Shown here one piece after another: positions 26,615 to 38,436 of a stretch of 64,000 bases of DNA. The stretch's first letter is position 1. Each line of letters begins with the position of its first letter. A program made the translations under genes and the position numbers. The stretch is from the NCBI GenBank assembly GCA_016790635.1, contig JAEUOR010000053.1, positions 62,001-126,000 of the forward strand, read 5' to 3'. The stretch comes from Burkholderiales bacterium. Its GTDB lineage: Bacteria > Pseudomonadota > Gammaproteobacteria > Burkholderiales > JAEUOS01. Under the pieces are notes generated by a model that was not told the DNA's origin, did no database searches, and saw only the letters and a list, made by a program, of their open reading frames with translations.

Positions 26615-27085
26615 ATGAATCTCAATGCAACGTTCATCGCCCAGCTGATCGTCTTCTTCATCCTGGCCTGGGTCACCATGACCTACGTCTGGCCGCCCAT
26701 CATGAAGGCGCTGGACGAACGGGCCAAGAAGATTGCCGACGGCCTGGCTGCGGCCGATCGCGGCAAGCTCGAACTGGCCGAAGCGAACAAGCGCGTCGAA
26801 GCCGAGCTCGCGAAGTCGCGCGCCGAGAACCAGGCGCGCATGGCTGATGCCGAGAAGCAGGCCGTGGCGCTGATCGAGGAAGCCAAGAAGACCGCCGAGG
26901 CCGAGCGCGCGCGCATCCTGGCGCAGGCCAAGGCCGAGGCCCTGCAGGAAGCCCAGCGCGCCAAGGATCAGCTGCGCAACGCCGTCGCCGATCTGGCCGT
27001 CAAGGGCGCCGAGCAGATCCTGCGCCGCGAGGTCAACGCCAGTGCGCACGCCGAGCTCCTGGGCCAGCTCAAGGCGCAACTGTAG
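26615..27085 (+). CDS. atpF: ATP synthase Fo subunit b
   Basis: Peripheral stalk subunit of 156 aa: one N-terminal membrane helix (about 5-25, [20 protein letters not shown]) followed by a long charged, right-handed coiled coil rich in Ala, Lys and Glu. It links the a subunit to delta and alpha and forms a homodimer. AGGGGG precedes the ATG. It ends 14 bp before atpH. Confidence 0.97.
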   Translation: MNLNATFIAQLIVFFILAWVTMTYVWPPIMKALDERAKKIADGLAAADRGKLELAEANKRVEAELAKSRAENQARMADAEKQAVALIEEAKKTAEAERARILAQAKAEALQEAQRAKDQLRNAVADLAVKGAEQILRREVNASAHAELLGQLKAQL

Positions 27086-27099
27086 GGCACGGGACAGCC

Positions 27100-27639
27100 A
27101 TGGCCGAACTTTCCACCATCGCCCGCCCGTACGCCGAGGCCGCGTTCCGCGTCGCCCGCGCGGGGGACCTGAACGCATGGAGCGCATTGGTGGCGGAACT
27201 GGCAGCGGTTGCCGGCACCGCCGAGATGCGCGCCCTGGTGCTCGACCCCAAGCAGACGCCCGCGGCAATCTACGGCGTGTTCGCCGGTGTCCTCAAGTCG
27301 CCGCTTGGCGCCGAGGCGCAGAATTTCCTGCGCCTGGTCATCGACAACGACCGTGTCGCCGCGCTTCCCGAAGTGGCGACGCAGTTCGCGGCGTTGCGCA
27401 ACCGGCTGGAAGGTTCGGCCGAGGCCGAGATTGCCTCGGCCTTTCCCTTGAGCGACGCCCAGGTTGCCGATCTCATCGGCGGGTTGGCCAGGAAGTTCGG
27501 CGGCTTGAAACTCAAGGCGCACGTCAAGATTGATCCCGATTTGATCGGTGGCGTGCGCGTGACCGTCGGCGACGAAGTCTTCGATACCTCGGTGCGCGCC
27601 CAGCTTGAGCGCATGCGCACCACCCTGATGGCCGCCTGA
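27100..27639 (+). CDS. atpH: ATP synthase F1 subunit delta
   Basis: Stator subunit connecting F1 to the b stalk; 179 aa. The N-terminal six-helix domain begins with [15 protein letters not shown], and the C-terminal signature [30 protein letters not shown] is clear. Encoded 14 bp after atpF and 43 bp before atpA. Confidence 0.97.
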   Translation: MAELSTIARPYAEAAFRVARAGDLNAWSALVAELAAVAGTAEMRALVLDPKQTPAAIYGVFAGVLKSPLGAEAQNFLRLVIDNDRVAALPEVATQFAALRNRLEGSAEAEIASAFPLSDAQVADLIGGLARKFGGLKLKAHVKIDPDLIGGVRVTVGDEVFDTSVRAQLERMRTTLMAA

Positions 27640-27682
27640 TCATCGATCGGCGCGGCCGCACAAGTTTCCAGGAGTCACTTTC

Positions 27683-29230
27683 ATGCAACTCAATCCTTCC
27701 GAAATCAGCGAGCTGTTGAAAAGCCGCATCGCCGGCCTGGGCACCGCCGCAGACGTGCGCACCCAGGGCACCGTGGTCTCGGTGACCGACGGCATCTGCC
27801 GCGTGCACGGACTGTCCTCGGCGATGCAGGGCGAGATGCTCGAGTTTCCCGGCAACACCTTCGGCCTGGCCTTGAACCTCGAGCGCGATTCGGTCGGCGC
27901 GGTGGTGCTGGGTGCCTACGAGCACATCAAGGAAGGCGACACCGTCAAGGCCACCGGGCGCATCCTCGATGTGCCGGTCGGTCCCGAGTTGCTCGGTCGC
28001 GTTGTCAATGCGCTGGGCGAGCCGATCGACGGCAAGGGCCCGGTCAATGCCAAGGCGCGCGACGTGATCGAGAAGGTCGCGCCGGGCGTCATGTGGCGCA
28101 AGTCGGTGTCCCAGCCGGTGCAGACCGGGCTCAAGTCGATTGACGCCATGGTGCCGATCGGCCGCGGCCAGCGTGAGCTGATCATCGGCGACCGGCAGAC
28201 CGGCAAGACCGCGGTTGCGGTCGACACCATCATCAACCAGAAGGGCAAGGACCTCCTGTGCATCTACGTGGCGATCGGCCAGAAGGCCTCCACCATCGCC
28301 AACGTGGTGCGGAAGCTCGAAGAGACCGGCGCGATGGCGTACACGATCGTCGTGTCGGCCTCGGCCTCCGAGTCGGCGGCCATGCAGTTCATCGCGCCCT
28401 ACTCGGGTTGCACGATGGGCGAGTATTTCCGTGATCGCGGCCAGGACGCCCTGATCATCTATGACGACCTGACCCGCCAGGCGTGGGCCTACCGTCAGAT
28501 CTCGCTCCTGCTGCGCCGTCCGCCCGGCCGCGAGGCCTATCCCGGCGACGTCTTCTACCTGCACTCGCGCCTGCTCGAGCGCGGTGCGCGCGTCAACGAG
28601 GAGTACGTCGAGAAATTCACCAACGGCGCGGTCAAGGGCAAGACGGGGTCGCTGACCGCCCTGCCGGTCATCGAGACCCAGGCCGGCGACGTGTCAGCGT
28701 TCGTGCCGACCAACGTGATCTCGATCACCGACGGTCAGATCTTCCTGGAGACCGACCTCTTCAACGCCGGTATCCGCCCCGCCATCAACGCCGGTGTCTC
28801 GGTGTCGCGCGTCGGTGGCGCGGCGCAGACCAAGATCATGAAGCGCAAGGATACCGGCGCGGGCGTGCGCCTGGCGCTCGCGCAGTATCGCGAGCTGGCT
28901 GCGTTCGCGCAGTTCGCCTCCGACCTGGACGAAGCCACCCGCAAGCAGCTCGAGCGCGGCCGCATGGTCACCGAGCTCATGAAGCAGGTGCAGTACTCGC
29001 CCATGGAAGTCTGGGAAATGGCCTTGACGCTGTTCGCGGTCAACAACAACTTCATGGACGACGTCGACGTCAAGAAGGCGCTTTCGTTCGAGAAGAACCT
29101 GCGTGAATACATGAAGTCCAAGCACGCTGGCCTGGTCGATTCGATCGCCAAGGCAGCCAACCTGAGCGACGCGGACGAGAAGGCCTTGAGCGCGGCGATC
29201 GGCGAGTTCAAGAAGAACGGCACCTATTGA
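27683..29230 (+). CDS. atpA: ATP synthase F1 subunit alpha
   Basis: Non-catalytic nucleotide-binding subunit (515 aa) of the alpha3-beta3 ring. The Walker A GDRQTGKT is at about 169-176 and the alpha signature with the arginine finger lies in [15 protein letters not shown]-terminal and C-terminal alpha-type domains are complete. AGGAG precedes the ATG by 8 bp. A 108-bp spacer to atpG follows. Confidence 0.98.
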   Translation: MQLNPSEISELLKSRIAGLGTAADVRTQGTVVSVTDGICRVHGLSSAMQGEMLEFPGNTFGLALNLERDSVGAVVLGAYEHIKEGDTVKATGRILDVPVGPELLGRVVNALGEPIDGKGPVNAKARDVIEKVAPGVMWRKSVSQPVQTGLKSIDAMVPIGRGQRELIIGDRQTGKTAVAVDTIINQKGKDLLCIYVAIGQKASTIANVVRKLEETGAMAYTIVVSASASESAAMQFIAPYSGCTMGEYFRDRGQDALIIYDDLTRQAWAYRQISLLLRRPPGREAYPGDVFYLHSRLLERGARVNEEYVEKFTNGAVKGKTGSLTALPVIETQAGDVSAFVPTNVISITDGQIFLETDLFNAGIRPAINAGVSVSRVGGAAQTKIMKRKDTGAGVRLALAQYRELAAFAQFASDLDEATRKQLERGRMVTELMKQVQYSPMEVWEMALTLFAVNNNFMDDVDVKKALSFEKNLREYMKSKHAGLVDSIAKAANLSDADEKALSAAIGEFKKNGTY

Positions 29231-29338
29231 TTTAGCCGCGTGCAGTCGCGGCGTCGCCCTCACGGTGCGGCGGCGCGGCACAGGCCGGCAGCCGTGTGAA
29301 AGCGGCGCGGCGCGGCAACGATTCTCGAGGGCAGCCCC

Positions 29339-31692
<2,354 letters not shown>

Positions 31693-31693
31693 G

Positions 31694-31764
31694 CGGGCAA
31701 AAGTACAAACCTACTTTTGCCCGGTTTGATCGGCGCGGAATCGCCGGCAAAGCCGGTCGATTCC
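31694..31764 (+). other. Tandem hairpins in the atpD-atpC spacer
   Basis: Hairpin 1 has perfect 12-bp arms CGGGCAAAAGTA (31694-31705) and TACTTTTGCCCG (31712-31723) with a 6-nt loop, starting 2 bp after the atpD stop. Hairpin 2 pairs 31737-31748 with 31752-31764 (GGAATCGCCGGC against GCCGG-T-CGATTCC) with a 3-nt loop and one bulged T. Neither is followed by a U-tract, so they are more likely RNA-stability, processing or partial-attenuation elements that set the low epsilon:beta ratio than true terminators. Confidence 0.7.
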
Positions 31765-31804
31765 ACGAGGCAAGAGCCACGCAACACCCGACTCGAGGTA
31801 CTCC

Positions 31805-32227
31805 GTGTCCACCATCCATGTAGACGTCGTCAGCGCCGAGGAATCGATCTTCTCCGGCGAGGCGAAGTTCGTCGCCCTGCCCGGCGAGGCCGGCGAACTG
31901 GGCATCTACCCCAAGCACGCGCCCCTGATCACGCGCATCAAGGCCGGCGCCGTGCGCATCCAGCGTGCCGACAACGACGAAGAGGAGTTCGTCTTCGTTG
32001 CCGGCGGCATCCTGGAAATCCAGCCCGACGTCGTCACCGTGCTGGCCGACACCGCGATCCGCGGGCACGACCTGGACGAAGCCAAGGCCAACGAAGCCAA
32101 GAAGTTGGCCGAGGAAGCTCTGGCCAACGCCAAGAGCGATATCGACCTGGCCAAGGCCACGTCGGAACTCGCCATCATGGCGGCGCAGATCGCGGCGATT
32201 TCCAAGCTGCGCGGGCGGCGCGCCTAG
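31805..32227 (+). CDS. atpC: ATP synthase F1 subunit epsilon
   Basis: Regulatory rotor subunit, 140 aa. The N-terminal beta-sandwich starts [20 protein letters not shown] and contains [16 protein letters not shown]; a two-helix C-terminal domain ([17 protein letters not shown] onward) can insert into F1 and inhibit ATP hydrolysis. The start is GTG at 31805. It is unusually far from atpD (112 bp), with the spacer filled by two hairpins. Last gene of the operon; the next gene is convergent. Confidence 0.96.
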   Translation: MSTIHVDVVSAEESIFSGEAKFVALPGEAGELGIYPKHAPLITRIKAGAVRIQRADNDEEEFVFVAGGILEIQPDVVTVLADTAIRGHDLDEAKANEAKKLAEEALANAKSDIDLAKATSELAIMAAQIAAISKLRGRRA

Positions 32228-32249
32228 GCGCGACCGCCGTTCGCTGTCC

Positions 32250-32573
32250 TTACTTTGGCGGCGGAAAGAACCCCACCGGCGACATGAGCCGGTTTTCCTG
32301 CTTTTCCAGCGCGCCCAGCTTGCCGCTTTCCTCCACGTAGGCCAGCCACTCCGGGTCGGACCACTGCGTGGCGCGGCGGCGCTCGCGGTCGGCGGCGTCG
32401 GCATAGACCCAGATGTGCATGTACTGGTTGACGTCGCCGGTCTCGGTGGTCATGAAGGCCAGTGGCTGACCCAGGCAGCGGGTCTGCGGGCTCTTGCCCA
32501 GCTTTTCGTAGAGCGCCAGGTGCTTCTTGAGGGTGCCGGGGCGGCACGTGTAGGTGCGGACGTCGATCAGCAT
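32250..32573 (-). CDS. NIPSNAP-family protein
   Basis: A 107-aa protein of the NIPSNAP/dimeric alpha-beta barrel type: it begins MLIDVRTYTCRPGTLKKHLALYE, and the middle strand NQYMHIWVYADAADRERRRA fits the family. These small proteins are often encoded beside catabolic genes; the molecular role is unclear. Here it is convergent with atpC and divergent from the acyl-CoA ligase at 32766. AGGAATCACC precedes the ATG. Confidence 0.88.
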   Translation of the reverse strand: MLIDVRTYTCRPGTLKKHLALYEKLGKSPQTRCLGQPLAFMTTETGDVNQYMHIWVYADAADRERRRATQWSDPEWLAYVEESGKLGALEKQENRLMSPVGFFPPPK

Positions 32574-32765
32574 CGGTGATTCCTGTTGGGAGTTGAAACG
32601 CTCGCGCAGGATAGCGCAGGGCGCCGGCATGCCGGTTCGGCGTCTCGCCTGAGCGTTAGCCCGGATCGCCCGCCGCGCCGAGATGCGGTAGCCTACGCGG
32701 CTAAACGCCCGAATGTCCGTACACAATAGGGCGGTTTTGACCCATCCAACCCGAGGAGACAAGCC

Positions 32766-34448
32766 ATGACGACCACGATTACCGCTGGCGACCTGCCACT
32801 GGCCCGCGCCTATCGCTGGGAAAAGGAACGCGCCAACGAGATCTACCTGACCCAGCCCATGGGCGGCGGGGTGGTGCGCGACTGGACCTGGGCGCAGGCC
32901 ATGGACGAGGCGCGGCGCATGGCCGCCTGGCTGAAGGCGCAGGGCTGGGAGCCGGGCTCGCGCATCGCCATCATGAGCAAGAACACTGCCTGGTGGATCA
33001 TGTCCGACCTGGCGATCTGGATGGCAGGCTACGTGAGCGTGCCGATCTATCCCAACCTGGTGGCCGAGACGGTGCGCCAGATTCTCGAGCACTCCGAGAC
33101 CAAGCTCATTTTCGTCGGCAAGCTGGACGACACCAAGGCCATGCTGCCCGGCATCCTGCCCGGCATGCCTTGCGTATCCACGCCGCTGTGCGAAGCCCAG
33201 GGCATGAAGGCGTGGGACGACATCATCAAGTCCACCGAGCCGATGAAGGAAAGCCCCACGCCGGCCGCGGACGCGATGGCGACCATCATCTACACCTCTG
33301 GCACGACAGGCATGCCCAAGGGCGCGGTGCATCACTTCGGCGCCTTCGCGCATACCGCCAAGGCGCTGGCCGGCATCATCGACGCGACCACCGAGGAGCG
33401 CGCGCTTTCCTACCTGCCCCTGGCGCACGTGGCCGAGCGCTGCCTGATCGAGGGCGAGTCGATCTATGCCGGCTTCCGCGTCTATTTCGCCGAGAGCCTC
33501 GATACCTTCCTGGCCGACCTGCAGCGCGCGCGCCCGACCTTCTTCTTCTCGGTGCCGCGCCTGTGGGTCAAGTTCCAGCAGGGCGTGTTCGCCAAGATGC
33601 CGCCCAAGAAGCTGGATCGCCTCATGAAGATCCCGATCCTGGGCGGCATCGTCAAGAAAAAGATCCTCACCCAGCTGGGGCTCAACCACGTGCGCTTCGC
33701 CGGCACCGGCGCGGCGCCGCTGCCGCCGGAAGTCATGTCCTGGTACCGGCGACTGGGGCTGGAGCTGCTCGAGGGTTACGGCATGACTGAGCAGTTCGCC
33801 TTCGCTACCAGTTCCATGCCCGGCCGCTCGCGCATCGGCTATGTCGGCGAGGCCACGCCCTGCTGCGAGGTCAAGCTCTCCGACAGCGGCGAGATCCTCA
33901 CACGCGGCCCGGCGCACATGGTCAACTACTTCAAGGAGCCCGAGAAGACCCGCGAGACCATGACCGATGACGGCTGGCTGAAGACCGGCGACCTGGGCCA
34001 GTTCGACGAGATGAAGCGCCTGAAGATCGTCGGCCGCGCCAAGGAGCAGTTCAAGACCAGCAAAGGCAAGTACGTGGCGCCGGCGCCGATCGAAGGCAAG
34101 CTGGGTGCCTTCACCAAGATCGAGGCCTGCATGGTCTCCGGTGTGGCCTTCCCGCAGCCCTTCGCGCTGGCCATGCTGCCGCTGGGCCAGTGGGATGCGT
34201 TGAAGGCCGCCGATGCGCGCGCCGCCTTCACCAGCGAGCTTTCCGATCACCTCAAGGTCGTCAACGAGCAACTCGACCCGCACGAGCGCCTCGATTTCAT
34301 CGCGGTGGTATCCGAGCAGTGGTCGGTGGAAAGCGGCTTTGTCACCCCGACCCTGAAACTCAAGCGCAATGTGCTCGAAAAGCACTACGAGCCGCATTTC
34401 GCCAAATGGGCCGGGGCGCGCAAAGAGGTCATCTGGCACGAGGCCTGA
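32766..34448 (+). CDS. AMP-forming acyl-CoA synthetase (long-chain fatty-acid-CoA ligase type)
   Basis: Activates a carboxylic acid to its CoA thioester through an acyl-adenylate. The 560-aa protein shows the AMP-binding P-loop YTSGTTGMPKG at about 176-186, the GYGMTEQ adenine-binding motif near 337 and KTGDLGQFDEMKRLKIVGRAKEQFKTSKGKYV, with the hinge and catalytic-lysine region. The plant/FACS-like C-terminus suggests a medium- to long-chain substrate. It leads a plus-strand group with a carboxyltransferase, a Bug receptor and a CoA transferase. Strong CGAGGAGA site before the ATG. Confidence 0.9.
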   Translation: MTTTITAGDLPLARAYRWEKERANEIYLTQPMGGGVVRDWTWAQAMDEARRMAAWLKAQGWEPGSRIAIMSKNTAWWIMSDLAIWMAGYVSVPIYPNLVAETVRQILEHSETKLIFVGKLDDTKAMLPGILPGMPCVSTPLCEAQGMKAWDDIIKSTEPMKESPTPAADAMATIIYTSGTTGMPKGAVHHFGAFAHTAKALAGIIDATTEERALSYLPLAHVAERCLIEGESIYAGFRVYFAESLDTFLADLQRARPTFFFSVPRLWVKFQQGVFAKMPPKKLDRLMKIPILGGIVKKKILTQLGLNHVRFAGTGAAPLPPEVMSWYRRLGLELLEGYGMTEQFAFATSSMPGRSRIGYVGEATPCCEVKLSDSGEILTRGPAHMVNYFKEPEKTRETMTDDGWLKTGDLGQFDEMKRLKIVGRAKEQFKTSKGKYVAPAPIEGKLGAFTKIEACMVSGVAFPQPFALAMLPLGQWDALKAADARAAFTSELSDHLKVVNEQLDPHERLDFIAVVSEQWSVESGFVTPTLKLKRNVLEKHYEPHFAKWAGARKEVIWHEA

Positions 34449-34467
34449 CGCCTCTGTCCCGAGTCCC

Positions 34468-36033
34468 ATGAGCTGGCAAAAGGAAGTCGACGAGATACAT
34501 CATCGTCGACGCCTGGCCGAGGCCTGCGGTGGTCCTGCTGCGGTAGAAAAGCACCAGGCGCAGGGCAAGCTGACGGTGCGCCAGCGCATCGCCGGCCTGG
34601 TCGATCAGGGCACCTTTCGCGAGGTCGGCAAGCTGGCCGGCCGCGCCACGTACAAGGAGGGGGTGCTGGTCGATTTCGAGCCCGCGCCCTACGTGATGGG
34701 GCTGGGCAAGATCGACGGTCGCCCGGTCGCCGTCGGCGGAGAGGACTACACCATCCGCGCCGGCACCGGGTTCGGCAGCGACCGCCGCAAGGGCGGGCAA
34801 GGTGGTTTCGTCGAGGACCTGGCCTTCGAGTACCGCATCCCGCTCGTCAACCTGGTCGACGGGACCGGCGGCACGGTCAATACCGTCAAGCGCAAGGGCT
34901 ATGCCGTCGTGCCAGGTTATGGCCAGGACGGTTTCGAGCGTTCGGTGCAACTCCTGGGCGTGGTGCCGGTGGTCAGCGCGGTCATGGGCACGGTCGCCGG
35001 CGGCCCGGCCGGCCGCGCACTCTTGGCGCACTGGACCGTGATGGTGCGCGGCACCAGCCAGATCTTCGCCGCTGGTCCGCCGGTGGTCGAACGCGCCTTC
35101 GGCAGCAAGCTGCACAAGGAAGACCTGGGCGGCGCCAAGGTGGCGGCCGACACCGCCGGCACCATCGACAACGTCGCTGCCGACGAACACGATTGCCTGG
35201 CACAGATACGGCGCTTTCTGTCGTTCATGCCGCAGAACGTCTGGGAGATGGCGCCGACGGTCAAGACCGGCGATCCGGCGGACCGCTGCGAAGACGGTCT
35301 CCTGTCGATCATCCCGCGCAACGAGCGCCAGGCCTACGACATGCGCAAGCTGATCGACATGATCGTCGATTGCGGTTCGGCCTTCGAGATCCAGGCCGGC
35401 TTCGGCCGCGCCGCCATCACCACGCTCGCGCGCATGGACGGCTACCCGGTCGGCATCATCGCCAACAACCCGAAGTTCGGCGGCATCATCGACGCCAAGG
35501 CCGCGCGCAAGCAGACCCATTTCATCGAACTGTGCGACAGCTTCAACATCCCGCTGATCCTGATCGCCGATGTGCCGGGCCTCCTGGTGGGCGTCGAATC
35601 GGAGTCGGATGCGATCCTGCGCTTCGGCCTGCAGGCGCGTTACATGCTGGGGCAGGTCAGCGTGCCGGTCTTTTCGCTTCTGGTGCGCAAGTGCTTTGGC
35701 GTGGCCGGCGGCAACGTGATCGATCGCGCCGGACTCAACTTCAAGATCGCGTGGCCGTCGGCCAGTTGGGGTTCGCTGCCGGTCGAAGGCGGGGTCAAGG
35801 CCGCCTATCGCAAGGAGATTGCCGCGGCAGCGGATCCGGCGCGGCGCGAGGCCGAACTCGAGGCCGAATTGCGCGCCCTGTCCTCGCCGTTTCGCACGGC
35901 GGAAGCGTTTGCGGTCGAGGACCTGATCGATCCGCGCGAGACGCGCCCCTATCTGTGCCAGTTCATCGAGGCGCTGCAAGGGCGGCTCAAGACCCAGCTC
36001 GGCCCGCGCGCGCGATTCGGCGTGCGACCATGA
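34468..36033 (+). CDS. Acyl-CoA carboxylase carboxyltransferase (beta) subunit
   Basis: A 521-aa crotonase-fold carboxyltransferase like the beta chains of propionyl-, methylcrotonyl- or geranyl-CoA carboxylase. N- and C-halves are both present, with GQGGFVEDLAFEYRIPLVNLVDG and VMGTVAGGPAGRALLAHWTVMV in the N-half and NNPKFGGIIDAKAARKQTHFI, DVPGLLVGVESE in the C-half. No biotin carboxylase or biotin carrier gene is nearby, so it either borrows a distant alpha subunit or works as a decarboxylase subunit. ATG at 34468 is chosen because the region before it overlaps the ligase stop and is not conserved. Confidence 0.87.
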   Translation: MSWQKEVDEIHHRRRLAEACGGPAAVEKHQAQGKLTVRQRIAGLVDQGTFREVGKLAGRATYKEGVLVDFEPAPYVMGLGKIDGRPVAVGGEDYTIRAGTGFGSDRRKGGQGGFVEDLAFEYRIPLVNLVDGTGGTVNTVKRKGYAVVPGYGQDGFERSVQLLGVVPVVSAVMGTVAGGPAGRALLAHWTVMVRGTSQIFAAGPPVVERAFGSKLHKEDLGGAKVAADTAGTIDNVAADEHDCLAQIRRFLSFMPQNVWEMAPTVKTGDPADRCEDGLLSIIPRNERQAYDMRKLIDMIVDCGSAFEIQAGFGRAAITTLARMDGYPVGIIANNPKFGGIIDAKAARKQTHFIELCDSFNIPLILIADVPGLLVGVESESDAILRFGLQARYMLGQVSVPVFSLLVRKCFGVAGGNVIDRAGLNFKIAWPSASWGSLPVEGGVKAAYRKEIAAAADPARREAELEAELRALSSPFRTAEAFAVEDLIDPRETRPYLCQFIEALQGRLKTQLGPRARFGVRP

Positions 36034-36058
36034 AACCTTCTCACCTTTGAGGGACGCC

Positions 36059-37075
36059 ATGATCTCCTGCAAGGCTCCGCGCGACCCCGTGCAACGGCTT
36101 TTGCGCGCCCTGATCCTGGCTGTACTCGTCGCCGTCGCGCCCGCGGCATACGCACAAGCGTGGACACCTTCCAAGCCGGTGGAATTCATCGTACCGGCCG
36201 GTCCGGGCGGCGCGCTCGACCAGGCGGCGCGCCTCATGAAGCAGGTCTTCGATGCGCGCGGGAATCTCGGGCAGTCCTTCGTGGTCAGCAACCGGCCCGG
36301 CGGCGTCGGCAAGCCGGCATTCAATGCGCTGGCGCAGCGCGAGGGCGACCCGCACCTGCTGGCCTACACCACGCACGGTTACCTCTCCAATTTCATCGGC
36401 GGGACACTCGATGTCCTGCCGCACCGCGATTTCACGCCCGTGGTCCTGCTGCTCGACGAATCGATCGTCGTCGCCGTGCGTGCCGGCGACGAGCGCTTCA
36501 AGACCGCGCAGGATCTCGTCACCCACCTGCGCGCCAAGCCGGACGGCGCTTCGATCGCGGTCGCCGCCTCGGTGGGCAATCACATCCACGTCGGCATCGC
36601 CAAGCCGCTCAGGGCCGCCGGCGTCGATATCGGCAAGCTGACCGTGATCGCTTTCCGTTCCTCCGGCGACTCGTTGACCGCGCTCTTGGGCGGCCATGTC
36701 GACGTGGTTGCCGCTACAACCCCCAACGTCATGACCCTCCACCAGGCCGGCAAGATCCGGCTCATCGCGGTGAGTTCGGCCGCGCGCCTGGGTGGTGGAC
36801 TGTCGGCGGTGCCGACCTGGCGCGAGCAAGGCGTCGATTCGGTCTTCCATTCCTCGCTGGGCGTGCTGGCGGCCAAGGGCATTTCGCGCGCGCAGATCGC
36901 TTTTTGGGAGCGCGCCTATCGCGAGCTTTCGGAGAGCGAGGAATGGAAGCGCCAGGTCGAGCGTAACCAGAGCTTTCCGCACTTCCTGGGCCACGAGGAC
37001 ACAGTGCGTTTCTACGACGAGGAAACCCGCTCGATGCGAACCCTGCTGACCGCGATGGGTCTCGCGCGCCAATGA
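36059..37075 (+). CDS. Bug/TctC-family periplasmic solute receptor
   Basis: A 338-aa extracytoplasmic receptor. An N-terminal signal with hydrophobic core LLRALILAVLVAVAPAAYAQA (cleavage near residue 34) precedes WTPSKPVEFIVPAGPGGALDQAARLM, the standard Bug first strand and ligand loop. ATG 36059 has GAGGGA just upstream; a TTG 12 bp earlier is rejected. The stop overlaps the CoA transferase start (ATGA), hinting that the captured acid is activated by the neighbouring enzymes. Confidence 0.91.
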   Translation: MISCKAPRDPVQRLLRALILAVLVAVAPAAYAQAWTPSKPVEFIVPAGPGGALDQAARLMKQVFDARGNLGQSFVVSNRPGGVGKPAFNALAQREGDPHLLAYTTHGYLSNFIGGTLDVLPHRDFTPVVLLLDESIVVAVRAGDERFKTAQDLVTHLRAKPDGASIAVAASVGNHIHVGIAKPLRAAGVDIGKLTVIAFRSSGDSLTALLGGHVDVVAATTPNVMTLHQAGKIRLIAVSSAARLGGGLSAVPTWREQGVDSVFHSSLGVLAAKGISRAQIAFWERAYRELSESEEWKRQVERNQSFPHFLGHEDTVRFYDEETRSMRTLLTAMGLARQ

Positions 37076-38292
37076 GCCGGGCGCGACCGGAGGCATTCGG
37101 CCCGCTCGCCGGGATCACCGTGCTGGAGCTTTGCTCGACCATCGCCGGGCCCGCTTGCGCGCGCCTGATGGCCGACTTCGGTGCGCGCGTCATCAAGGTC
37201 GAACCGCCGGGTGGCGACTCCATGCGCAGCATGGGCAAGCATGTCGGCGACACCTCGCTGTACGCGGCCAGCCTGTTGCGCAACAAGGAGGCGGTGGCCG
37301 TCGACCTCAAGAAAAAAGACGGCAGGGCGCTGGTGCGCGCGCTGGCCGACAAGGTCGACGTGCTGGTGGAGAACTACCGGCCGGGCGTGCTCGAGCGCCT
37401 GGGCCTCGGCTATGAAGAGTTGTCGCGCACCAACCCCGGCCTGGTGATGGTGCGCATCAGCGGCTTCGGGCAGACCGGCCCCTATGCGCAACGCCCCGGC
37501 TACGGCGCAATCTGCGAGGCCATGGCGGGTGTGCGTCACATGACCGGCGACCCCGACCGGCCCCCGGCACGCGTGGCGCTGGCGACCACCGACTACCTGA
37601 CCGCCGTGTACGCCGCCTACGGCGCCGCGATGGCCCTCTTTAACCGCGCCACGAGCGGTCGCGGGCAGGTGGTCGACTGTGCGCTCTACGAGGCCGCGTT
37701 CTCGCAAATGGAGGCCTATACCAACGCCTACGAAAAGCTGGGCTACGTGCCCGGCCGGGTCGGCCCCAACCTGCCGACCATGGCGCCCAACAGCCTCTAC
37801 CCCACGCGCGACGGCAGTTACATCCTGATCGCGGCCAACAGCGACCCCACCTTCAAGCGCCTGGTCGACGTGATGGGCCAGCCCGAACTGCTCACCGATC
37901 CGCGCTTCGATTCGATCCGTGCGCGCGGCGCCAACCTGGCGGAATGCAACGCCGTCGTCGCCGACTGGACCCGGCGGCACGACGCAGCCGAGATCGAGTC
38001 GCGGCTGATCGCCGCCGAAGTGCCGGTATCGCGCGTCAACACCATTGCCGACATCTACGCCGATGCGCACTATCAGGCGCGCGAGATGCTGCTGCGCGTG
38101 CCGCATCCGACGCTGGGCCACACCACGCAGCACGGCATCGTGCCCAAGCTTTCGGCCACGCCGGGACGCGTCGTGCGATCCGGCCCCGACTACGGCCAGG
38201 ACACGCGCGAGGTGCTGGCCGATATGCTCGGGCTCGATGAGCGGGAACTGGACCGGCTGGAACGCGAAGGCGTGGTCAGGTCGGCCCACTGA
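37072..38292 (+). CDS. Family III (CaiB/BaiF) CoA transferase
   Basis: A 406-aa CoA transferase that moves CoA between carboxylates through a mixed anhydride and glutamyl/aspartyl-CoA. The start LAGITVLELCSTIAGPACARLMADFGARVIKVEPP is characteristic, and the presumed catalytic Asp lies in RHMTGDPDRPP at about residue 160. LVENYRPGVLERLGLGYE also matches. Coupled by 4 bp to the Bug receptor; the probable substrate is the acid taken up by that system. Confidence 0.92.
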   Translation: MSRARPEAFGPLAGITVLELCSTIAGPACARLMADFGARVIKVEPPGGDSMRSMGKHVGDTSLYAASLLRNKEAVAVDLKKKDGRALVRALADKVDVLVENYRPGVLERLGLGYEELSRTNPGLVMVRISGFGQTGPYAQRPGYGAICEAMAGVRHMTGDPDRPPARVALATTDYLTAVYAAYGAAMALFNRATSGRGQVVDCALYEAAFSQMEAYTNAYEKLGYVPGRVGPNLPTMAPNSLYPTRDGSYILIAANSDPTFKRLVDVMGQPELLTDPRFDSIRARGANLAECNAVVADWTRRHDAAEIESRLIAAEVPVSRVNTIADIYADAHYQAREMLLRVPHPTLGHTTQHGIVPKLSATPGRVVRSGPDYGQDTREVLADMLGLDERELDRLEREGVVRSAH

Positions 38293-38436
38293 GCGGGCGT
38301 GGCGAATCGAACACTGCGTTTGCCTGGAGGCGCACGAAGGATCGTTCGCTTGCTTGACATAGTCCGATCGCCAGGAATTTCCAAGAGGCGAAGTGGCGCG
38401 AGCTTTTGTGCTGGTTTGTCCATTCGCGCAAACGAC

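Noticed and set aside
32250..34469. 739-codon minus-strand frame with NIPSNAP at its end
   Set aside because: Only the final 107 codons (NIPSNAP) have conserved sequence and a ribosome site; the remainder is the antisense of the acyl-CoA ligase.
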